Positions 1 to 5,533 of a stretch of DNA of 6,860 bases are shown here, one piece after another (position 1 is the stretch's first letter; each line of letters opens with the position of its first letter). This DNA comes from SIG440 sp045647905 (GTDB lineage Bacteria > Bacillota > Clostridia > Monoglobales > Monoglobaceae). The notes under the pieces were generated by a model, which saw nothing but the letters and a program-made list of their open reading frames with translations, was not told where the DNA came from and did not search any database. The stretch covers positions 1 through 6,860 of the forward strand of contig JAZRMZ010000196.1 of NCBI GenBank assembly GCA_045647905.1. Direction: 5' to 3'. Position numbers and translations under genes: made by a program.

Positions 1-1847
1 ATAACACCAGGGGGTTTTTCAGTTCCCAACCTTAGCTTTGCTGCCGCAACAGCCTGCCCCTTCATTCCCTTAACAACCGCCCGGTGGAGGTCTGCCGTAT
101 CTTCCGTCTTTTTTGCCACCACTACCTGAGAGTTTTCTGCCGAATTTGCATATTCAATATATTCAGCACAAGCCGTATCCATATTATGAAGAACCTTATG
201 GGAATGGTACACATCCATCATACCAACCGAAAAGGGATTCATTATTGCACAGTCAAGACCGCATTGGAGACTCTGGGCAAAAAAAGCCGAATTAATCTTT
301 TCACGATTTGGAAGACCAAAGGAAATATTCGAAACTCCAAGACTTGTGCAAAGCCCCATTTCCTTAATGAGCTTTATGGCTTCCATGGTCACAAGGGCAC
401 CGGTGCTGTCAGATGAAACGGTCAATGCAAGGGGATCCACAATTATGTCTTTTTTGTCAATCCCGTACTCTGCAGCTTTTTCAACAATTTTTTTTGCAAC
501 ATCACGCCTGCCCTCTGCCGTTTCAGGAATGCCATTTTCGTCAATGGTCAGTGCAATCACGGCACCACCATATTTTTTCACAAGAGGAAAAACGCTTTCC
601 ATACTTTTCGCTTTTCCATTGACGGAATTCACAAGGGGTTTGCCGTTGTAAATCCGCATTGCCCCCTCCAAAGCTTTGGGGTCATTGGAATCAAGCTGCA
701 AGGGAATATCTGTCACAGCCTGAACTGCCTCGGTTGCTGATTTCAGCATTTTTGCCTCATCAATTTCAGGAAGACCCGTGTTTACATCAAGAATATGTAC
801 ACCTGCCTCCTCCTGTCGCAATGCCTCATTGAGAATATACGTCATGTTATTCTCAATGAGAGCCTCCTTCAGTTTTGCTTTGCCCGTTGGATTTATTCTC
901 TCGCCAATCAATATGGGAGTATTTCCTATTTCAACAGCATGGGTATATGAAGAAACAACCGTTTTTGATTTAAAATCGGGGCATCTATATGCTACACCGC
1001 TTGTTGCTTCAATCATTTTCTTCATATATTCAGGTGTTGTTCCGCAACAACCGCCAAGTATGCAAGCACCAAGCTCCGCCATATTCTTCATATATGACGC
1101 AAATTGCTCTGCATCAATATTATAAGCCGTCTTACCATCCACAACAACAGGAAGTCCTGCATTTGGGTTCACAATTATGGGAACAGAAGCATTTGACCTA
1201 AACCTGTCAATCAAGGTCAGCATCAAATCGGGACCAAGTGAGCAGTTCATTCCCAAAGCATCAACACCCATGGATTCAAGCATGGCAATCATAGCTTCGG
1301 GAGTTGCACCCGTCATCAACTTTCCGCTTTCGTCATAAACATTTGTAACAAAAATCGGAAGGTCGCTGTTCTCCTTTGCCGCCAATACAGCCGCCTTTGT
1401 CTCAAAGCTGTCGTTCATTGTTTCAATGAGAATCAGGTCTGCACCGCACTTTGCCGCAACCTGAACATTTTTTGAAAAAATTGAAACAGCATCTTCAAAA
1501 TCAAGGTCTCCCAAGGGCTTCAAAAGTCTGCCCGTGGGACCTATATCAAAAGCAACAAAGGCATCCTTATATCCTTCAATGGCAGATTTTGCACAGGCTA
1601 TTGCCTTTTCAATCAGTTCCCCGTAATTCTCATATTTTTCACAATTAACACCAAAGGTATTTGTTGTGATAATATTGCATCCTGCATCAAGATAACTTTT
1701 GTGAAGCTCGGTTATCCTTTCGGGATACTCAATATTCCACACTTCTGGAGGGGTTCCTGTCGGAAGCCCCATTGACTGCAAAACTGTTCCCGTTCCGCCG
1801 TCACAGTATAATCTTTTTGATTTTATCAATTCACGCAAATTACTCAT
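1..1847 (-). CDS. metH: B12-dependent methionine synthase, N-terminal 615 residues (3' end beyond window)
   Basis: Cobalamin-dependent methionine synthase transfers the methyl group of 5-methyl-tetrahydrofolate through cobalamin to homocysteine in the cytoplasm. Residues about 10-285 form the homocysteine S-methyltransferase module: an N-terminal DGGTGT segment (17-22) and the three zinc-binding cysteines, one in GMNCSLGP (C202) and two in GGCCGT (C267, C268). Residues about 312-560 form the pterin-binding module, with IGERINPTGK (314-323), ILDVNTG (352-358) and LQLDSNDP (383-390). The frame is still open at base 1, so the cobalamin-binding cap and Rossmann domains must lie to the left. The ATG at 1847 overlaps the stop of the preceding gene by 8 bases (ATGAGTAA), with a GGGGA sequence just upstream. 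The reactivation domain is encoded by that preceding gene, so this is the shorter, split architecture (typically about 800 residues). The assignment is firm; only the C-terminal end is unseen. Confidence 0.96.
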   Translation of the reverse strand, partial: MSNLRELIKSKRLYCDGGTGTVLQSMGLPTGTPPEVWNIEYPERITELHKSYLDAGCNIITTNTFGVNCEKYENYGELIEKAIACAKSAIEGYKDAFVAFDIGPTGRLLKPLGDLDFEDAVSIFSKNVQVAAKCGADLILIETMNDSFETKAAVLAAKENSDLPIFVTNVYDESGKLMTGATPEAMIAMLESMGVDALGMNCSLGPDLMLTLIDRFRSNASVPIIVNPNAGLPVVVDGKTAYNIDAEQFASYMKNMAELGACILGGCCGTTPEYMKKMIEATSGVAYRCPDFKSKTVVSSYTHAVEIGNTPILIGERINPTGKAKLKEALIENNMTYILNEALRQEEAGVHILDVNTGLPEIDEAKMLKSATEAVQAVTDIPLQLDSNDPKALEGAMRIYNGKPLVNSVNGKAKSMESVFPLVKKYGGAVIALTIDENGIPETAEGRRDVAKKIVEKAAEYGIDKKDIIVDPLALTVSSDSTGALVTMEAIKLIKEMGLCTSLGVSNISFGLPNREKINSAFFAQSLQCGLDCAIMNPFSVGMMDVYHSHKVLHNMDTACAEYIEYANSAENSQVVVAKKTEDTADLHRAVVKGMKGQAVAAAKLRLGTEKPPGV

Positions 1848-2430
1848 TTTCTATCCCCATTATTGCCGTTACTGATTTCCCCGGAGACATCATAAACGAC
1901 GTATTTGTTGTTATACCCAAAAGTCTTTGGGCATTAAGAAGTTCAAGAATCCCTTGTTGAACATCAAGGGTCAAATCCCCGAAACCGGGACTGAATCTCG
2001 GTCGGCAAGGTATATCTCCTTTAATCAGTTTATCAGCCAGATTTGCCGCAGATTCAGCCATTGACGACGCAAGAGCATCTGTTATAAAATACTTTGCAGG
2101 TGAAACAAGAGAATGCTGAACAAGGAGTCTGTCAACTCCATGTCCAAGTGTTACGGCAAAGATAAAAACCTCTCCGCTTCCCTTCAGATTCTTTATAAGG
2201 GTTGAACTTTTGAAGTCACCAAAACCCACATCAAGACAATCCTTCTCTCTGTATTTCACCTTGCACCGCATGGACACAAACTTGCAGTCAACAACCTTTT
2301 TCAATTCTTCAAAACACGCATCAATCTGTGGCATTTCAAAGCCTTTTCCAACACAAAGGCGTCTTGCAGTTTCACTTTTGTTCAATATAAGCTCGTCAAC
2401 AGGAATCTTCCTGTAATCTATGGCATTCAC
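1840..2430 (-). CDS. Stand-alone methionine synthase activation (reactivation) domain protein
   Basis: This 196-residue protein matches the AdoMet-binding activation domain that forms the C-terminus of E. coli MetH (Met_synt_B12 family). In the long enzymes this domain holds oxidised cob(II)alamin while it is reduced and remethylated with S-adenosylmethionine. Recognisable parts are TLGHGVDRL (94-102), a helix with AESAAN (125-130), RFSPGFGD (145-152), which corresponds to the AdoMet-binding arginine/glycine loop, and MMSPGKSVTAIMG (180-192) near the end. Separate genes for this domain are known in Clostridia and Thermotoga. The start is a GTG at 2430 that overlaps the metF stop in a GTGA tetranucleotide, with a GGAG sequence 8 bases upstream (2439-2442). 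The stop overlaps the start of metH. This tight coupling supports production in a fixed ratio with MetF and MetH. The electron donor for reactivation is not encoded next door unless it is FprA. Confidence 0.93.
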   Translation of the reverse strand: MNAIDYRKIPVDELILNKSETARRLCVGKGFEMPQIDACFEELKKVVDCKFVSMRCKVKYREKDCLDVGFGDFKSSTLIKNLKGSGEVFIFAVTLGHGVDRLLVQHSLVSPAKYFITDALASSMAESAANLADKLIKGDIPCRPRFSPGFGDLTLDVQQGILELLNAQRLLGITTNTSFMMSPGKSVTAIMGIENE

Positions 2431-3287
2431 TTTATAATCTCCGAAAGATTTCTCTGTATTGCCGCCGCAACATCAGGCTTGTTCATTGAATAGATATGCA
2501 CAGCATTAACACCGTTTGCAAACAGGTCAATAATCTGCTCGGTTGCATATGCAATTCCTGCCTGCTTCATCGCATCAGGATTTTCGCCGTAACGGTCAAC
2601 AAGTCTCAAAAATCTCTGTGGCAAAGTGTTTCCCGAAATAGAACAAATTCTCTTTATTTGTATCGCATTGGTAACAGGCATAATTCCCGCCACAACGGGA
2701 ACATTCACATCAGCCCTGAGTAGTCTGTACATAAAATTATACAAAATATTATTATCAAAAAACATCTGTGTGGTCAAAAACTCGCAACCTGCATCAACCT
2801 TCTTTTTCAGGTTTTCAATGTCTTCGATGCTGTTTTTGCTTTCGGGATGATTTTCCGGATAGCAAGCACCACCAATGCAAAACCCTCCAAAAGCCCTGAT
2901 TTCTCCTGCAAGCTCGCTTGCGTAATGGTATTCCATTTTTTCGGGCAAACCATCCTTTGGAATATCACCCCTGAGAGCAAGAATATTTTCAATTTTTCTG
3001 TTTTTAAGCTCTCCAAGCAGATTGTGTATCTGTTCTCGGTTTGAAGAAATGCAACTGAGATGAGCAATGGGTGTAACACCAAGAGCAGCAATCGCCTGAG
3101 CAATATCTGCCGTATAATCCGATGTGCCGCCACCGGCACCATAAGTAACGCTCATAAAGCTTGGCTGCAAAGAGGCAATTTCTTTTGCAGCCTTCATAAC
3201 AGGTTCAAAGTTATCTCCGCTTTTTGGCGGAAATACCTCAAAAGACAAGCTGGGCTTTTCACCCTTGATTATATCTGTAACCTTCAC
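2427..3287 (-). CDS. metF: 5,10-methylenetetrahydrofolate reductase
   Basis: MetF is a cytoplasmic FAD-dependent TIM-barrel enzyme that reduces 5,10-methylene-tetrahydrofolate to 5-methyl-tetrahydrofolate, the methyl donor used by MetH. The 286 residues match the family length (E. coli about 296). Motifs in order are SFEVFPPK (15-22, with the catalytic glutamate E17), MSVTYGAGG (45-53), HLSC (76-79), ILALRGD (102-108, aspartate near the flavin), CYPENHPES (142-150), a TTQMFFD segment (172-178, Q174 likely contacting folate), GIMPV (201-205) and the C-terminal AVHIYSMNK (262-270). The start is a GTG at 3287 with a GGAAGTGG stretch upstream; there is no better ATG near the N-terminus. It follows fprA by 29 bases with no hairpin between them, and its stop overlaps the start of the reactivation-domain gene, so the genes are almost certainly co-transcribed. 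No adjacent metV-like partner, as found in acetogens, is seen here. Confidence 0.96.
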   Translation of the reverse strand: MKVTDIIKGEKPSLSFEVFPPKSGDNFEPVMKAAKEIASLQPSFMSVTYGAGGGTSDYTADIAQAIAALGVTPIAHLSCISSNREQIHNLLGELKNRKIENILALRGDIPKDGLPEKMEYHYASELAGEIRAFGGFCIGGACYPENHPESKNSIEDIENLKKKVDAGCEFLTTQMFFDNNILYNFMYRLLRADVNVPVVAGIMPVTNAIQIKRICSISGNTLPQRFLRLVDRYGENPDAMKQAGIAYATEQIIDLFANGVNAVHIYSMNKPDVAAAIQRNLSEIIK

Positions 3288-3316
3288 AAAACCACTTCCA
3301 TATCATTAGTTCACAC

Positions 3317-4468
3317 TCAAATCAACTCTTTTGCAAGAGCAGAAATCTGAGCCATGTTTTCTTCAGTCATTGCCGACATAATTTTCACGTTGTTCTCACA
3401 GTATGTCAGATTTTTGCATTTTTCAAGCATTCCGTTCATTGTCTTTGCGGCATTTGGGGCCCATGTTCCGTTTTCAATCATACCAATTTTTTTATTCTGG
3501 AAGTTTCGCTCCGTCAGATGGTCAATAAATTCACGCATAAACGGGAAAATATCGTTATTGTAGGTTGTTGTTGCAAGAACAATCTTGCCATAACGGAAAG
3601 CATCTTCCACCGCCTCTGCCATATCACATCTTGCAAGGTCATTGACAGTAACCTTGGAGCAACCCTTTTCTTTCAGTTCTTTTTCAAGGAACTCAACAGC
3701 CTTTTTTGTGTTGCCGTAAACCGAAGTATAAGCAATCACAACACCGTCGGATTCCGTCTGATAACTTGACCATGTGTTATACAAATCAAGATAATAACCA
3801 AGATTTTCATTGAGCGCGGGACCATGAAGAGGACAAATTGTTTTTATATCAAGGTTTGCCGCCTTTTTCAAAAGCGCCTGAACCTGTGCGCCATATTTTC
3901 CAACAATACCAATATAATATCTTCTTGCCTCACACGCCCAGTCTTCTTCAATATCCAATGCACCAAATTTACCAAACCCATCTGCAGAAAACAGAATCTT
4001 GTCTGTGCTGTCATAGGTCACAATAACCTCAGGCCAATGAACCATTGGCGCAGTCAAAAAAGTCAAATTGTGCTTACCGAGACACAAGGTGTCACCCTCA
4101 CTAACAACAACTTGCTTTTCGGGAAAATCAGTACCGAAAAACTGCTTCATCATCACAAAAGCCTTTGCAGATGCAACAATTTTTGTGTTGGGATATTCTT
4201 TAACAAAATTTACAATATTTGCCGAATGTTCAGGCTCCATATGCTGAACAATCAAAAAATCAGGTGTTCTGCCTTCCAAAGCAATCTTAATATTACGAAG
4301 CCAGTCCTCGGTAAAGTTTGCATCAACCGAATCCATAATCGCAATTTTTTCATCAATGATTGCATATGAATTGTATGACATTCCGTTTGGAACAATATAT
4401 TGTCCTTCAAACAAGTCAATTATATGGTCGTAAACACCGATATATTTCACATCATCTGTAATAAACAT
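3317..4468 (-). CDS. fprA: A-type flavodiiron protein (oxygen/NO reductase)
   Basis: Flavodiiron proteins reduce O2 to water or NO to N2O in the cytoplasm of anaerobes, usually taking electrons from rubredoxin or a coenzyme F420 or NADH relay. The 383 residues fit the two-domain class A form without a fused rubredoxin. Residues 1-240 are a metallo-beta-lactamase-like domain with diiron ligands H76, E78, E80 and H81 (HMEPEH), H144 (MVHWP), D163 (SADGFG) and H215 (CPLHGP). Residues about 243-383 are a flavodoxin domain with an FMN phosphate loop at 248-254 (TSVYGNT). In the reference enzymes the third ligand position is usually aspartate, so E80 is a conservative variant. The ATG at 4468 has an AGGAG site 7 bases upstream (4476-4480). 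The gene is first in an operon with metF and metH, behind a sigma-A-like promoter, which suggests a role in protecting or powering cobalamin chemistry; that role is inference. Confidence 0.95.
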   Translation of the reverse strand: MFITDDVKYIGVYDHIIDLFEGQYIVPNGMSYNSYAIIDEKIAIMDSVDANFTEDWLRNIKIALEGRTPDFLIVQHMEPEHSANIVNFVKEYPNTKIVASAKAFVMMKQFFGTDFPEKQVVVSEGDTLCLGKHNLTFLTAPMVHWPEVIVTYDSTDKILFSADGFGKFGALDIEEDWACEARRYYIGIVGKYGAQVQALLKKAANLDIKTICPLHGPALNENLGYYLDLYNTWSSYQTESDGVVIAYTSVYGNTKKAVEFLEKELKEKGCSKVTVNDLARCDMAEAVEDAFRYGKIVLATTTYNNDIFPFMREFIDHLTERNFQNKKIGMIENGTWAPNAAKTMNGMLEKCKNLTYCENNVKIMSAMTEENMAQISALAKELI

Positions 4469-4509
4469 AACTAAACTCCTCTATTTTTTATCTGAATTTT
4501 CACCTTTAT

Positions 4510-4538
4510 ATACTATCACAATTCCGAGTAATTTTCAA
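4510..4538 (-). promoter_or_regulatory. Sigma-A-like promoter of the fprA-metF-metH operon
   Basis: Read on the minus strand, a TTGAAA -35 element (4538-4533) is separated by 17 bases from a TAGTAT -10 element (4515-4510). Transcription would begin near 4503, giving a leader of only about 35 bases before the fprA ATG at 4468, which carries the AGGAG ribosome site. Such a leader is too short to hold a SAM, cobalamin or T-box riboswitch, so any methionine control would have to act at the promoter. The element sits just past the stop of the GH18 remnant. This is a consensus match only. Confidence 0.6.
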
Positions 4539-4553
4539 TAGTTATTTTCAATC

Positions 4554-5021
4554 TCACACCTCAAACAAGTAATCCAAAAGCGACCAGTTTTGCTGGAACG
4601 GACGCATAATATTCCAATATCCCGCACCACGCAGATTCTTTTCTTTTATCAGATTGAATTTTTGCATTATGCTTCTCACATCCTCAAACCAGACTTCATG
4701 GGTTCTCCCCTCATCATCGGTATATCTGAACCATGGCGATTGTGCTGTTTCATCATATTGAATTTCTGCACCAAATCTTGCCGCAAGCTGAATTGCCTCA
4801 ACATTTGAAATGGAATCAGCCATTGATTCACCTTTAACATACGGAAGTGTCCAGTCATAACCATAATTGGGAATACCGAGAAAAATCTTTTCGGGCGGTA
4901 TTATTCCCAAGGCATATTCCACCACCTGTCGGACATTTTGTATGGGTGCAACCGCAAGCGGAGGTCCGTACGTGTACCCACATTCGGGATATAAGTAATA
5001 AAAATCATAAATTTTACCCCA
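4554..5021 (-). pseudogene. 5'-truncated GH18 glycoside hydrolase (YaaH/SleL-type), C-terminal remnant
   Basis: The frame encodes the C-terminal third or so of a family 18 glycosidase of the kind found in spore-cortex-lytic or germination enzymes (YaaH/SleL), which normally carry N-terminal LysM repeats and cleave peptidoglycan aminosugars. Recognisable parts are GYTYGPP (codons 15-21 of the open frame) followed by LAVAPI, then IPPEKIFLGIPNYGYDW, ISNVEA, DETAQSPWF, HEVWFED and the closing GYWNIMRPFQQNW. The DxxDxDxE catalytic motif and everything before the usual MTYEW strand are missing. Upstream the frame meets a stop at 5024-5022 inside a terminator hairpin, leaving no room for the rest. 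Where the family usually has EWGYTYG the sequence reads ECGYTYG. GTG codons at 4925 and 4922 could act as starts for a product of about 123 residues, but no convincing ribosome site precedes them. I read it as a remnant. A functional short protein or an assembly join cannot be excluded. Confidence 0.82.
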
Positions 5022-5044
5022 TCACAAGTGACGGGGCAAAATTT
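5009..5044 (-). terminator. Long intrinsic terminator hairpin after spoVM
   Basis: On the minus strand a 16-base-pair stem (5044-5029 with 5024-5009) closes a four-base loop (5028-5025), followed by the T-rich run ATGATTTTTATTA. The stem has AT-rich outer pairs and a CCCC/GGGG core. Two positions (5037/5016 and 5032/5021) are G-U pairs in the minus-strand RNA but would be A-C mismatches in plus-strand RNA, which supports action on minus-strand transcripts. It begins 15 bases after the spoVM stop. Confidence 0.8.
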
Positions 5045-5059
5045 TGTTATCTTATGTAC

Positions 5060-5143
5060 TCATGCTTCCACACTTTTTATTTTGAACAGACTTTTCAAAA
5101 TTCCGCGCAAAAACTTGGGAGCCTTCACAACAACAATTTTCAC
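5060..5143 (-). CDS. spoVM: Stage V sporulation protein SpoVM (27 residues)
   Basis: SpoVM is a tiny amphipathic helix that binds the convex outer forespore membrane and anchors SpoIVA, starting spore-coat assembly; in B. subtilis it also inhibits the FtsH protease. The 27-residue product has the family core KAPKFLRGIL at residues 7-16. It aligns without gaps to B. subtilis SpoVM (26 residues) at M1, K2, K7, P9, K10, F11, L12, G14 and I15. P9, which is important for membrane binding in B. subtilis, is kept; glycine 13 is arginine here. A hydrophobic N-terminal IVVV and a basic face continue the amphipathic pattern. The start is a GTG at 5143 with a strong GGAGG site (5155-5151) seven bases upstream. 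It follows the small membrane protein gene by 14 bases and is closed by its own hairpin, so the two genes probably form one unit. I recognise it from the motif and length alone, which is good but not absolute evidence for so short a protein. Confidence 0.85.
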   Translation of the reverse strand: MKIVVVKAPKFLRGILKSLFKIKSVEA

Positions 5144-5157
5144 AAAAATACCTCCAT

Positions 5158-5331
5158 TCATTTTTTGATTATGCAACAAACCCCTGATGCAACAAGAACA
5201 AGCCCCAGCAAAGTGATTAAAAGATACCTGGGAATCACGTATGCCAAAAACAAGCCTGACCCCAGAGCAATCAAAAAATATCCCGGAACATTGGTGCGGT
5301 TACGGCAACAACATTTCCGTTTTCCAAACAT
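5158..5331 (-). CDS. Small Cys-rich membrane protein upstream of spoVM, function unknown
   Basis: The 57-residue product has a basic, cysteine-rich N-terminus (MFGKRKCCCRNR, three consecutive cysteines at 7-9). It continues with two hydrophobic segments, about 16-32 and 36-54, separated by a short PRY turn at 34-36, and ends in a basic IIKK tail with a Cys pair at 52-53. This predicts a two-pass membrane hairpin. I chose the ATG at 5331 because an AAGGAGA sequence lies about 9 bases upstream; the same frame is open far into the hydrogenase gene, but no upstream codon has a ribosome site. The gene is 14 bases ahead of spoVM and likely co-transcribed, so a sporulation role is a reasonable guess. 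I do not recognise the family and see no catalytic motif. The triple cysteine could bind metal or be a palmitoylation-like or disulfide site, which is speculation. Confidence 0.72.
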   Translation of the reverse strand: MFGKRKCCCRNRTNVPGYFLIALGSGLFLAYVIPRYLLITLLGLVLVASGVCCIIKK

Positions 5332-5345
5332 TTTGACCACTCTCC

Positions 5346-5493
5346 TTTTGTTTTCAGTATATTCCGTCATTATTTTTTTGTTACTTAATGCAAAAAATAA
5401 GAGGTTCTTTAGCAAGAGTTGAGGTAAATCATTTTGAAAAGATTCTTTTTGTTTATTATATAATAGGAAAAACGCATTCTTATTATAAAATAA
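5346..5493. other. AT-rich intergenic spacer before the small membrane protein gene
   Basis: This stretch between the hydrogenase terminator and the small membrane protein gene is very AT-rich and must contain the start signal for the spoVM pair if that pair is transcribed separately. It holds a perfect 12-base palindrome TATTATATAATA (5454-5465). A TATAAT sequence within this palindrome, read on the minus strand, lacks a matching TTGACA-like element. I found no convincing match to the sigma-E consensus that drives spoVM in B. subtilis; a loose candidate is AATATACT a few bases upstream of the ribosome site. No small gene with a ribosome site was seen. Confidence 0.4.
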
Positions 5494-5517
5494 ACAGCTC
5501 CGCAAAAGCGGAGCTGT
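5494..5517 (-). terminator. Intrinsic terminator of the hydrogenase gene
   Basis: A perfect 10-base-pair stem, ACAGCTCCGC with GCGGAGCTGT, closes a four-base loop (5507-5504). On the minus strand it begins 17 bases after the hydrogenase stop and is followed by TTATTTTATAAT, a T-rich tail. It should end the hydrogenase transcript before the spoVM region. Confidence 0.92.
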
Positions 5518-5533
5518 AAAGAAAACCATTTTA

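Noticed and set aside
84..651. Several plus-strand open frames of about 60-110 codons at the left end
   Set aside because: They lie antisense to the pterin-binding module of metH and show no protein family features.
3824..4369. A 181-codon plus-strand open frame
   Set aside because: It is the antisense shadow of fprA, whose conserved metal-ligand motifs fix the true strand and frame.
4554..4925. A complete 123-residue gene starting at the GTG at 4925
   Set aside because: GH18 homology continues upstream of this codon in the same frame and no good ribosome site precedes it, so a truncated remnant fits better; a functional short product was kept as an alternative.
5346..5400. A sigma-E promoter for the spoVM unit
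   Set aside because: AATATACT loosely resembles a sigma-E -10 element, but no acceptable -35 element lies 13-15 bases upstream, so I did not list it as a promoter.
4847..5422. A 191-codon plus-strand open frame
   Set aside because: It runs antisense through the GH18 remnant, spoVM and the small membrane protein gene, has no recognisable domain and no ribosome site.
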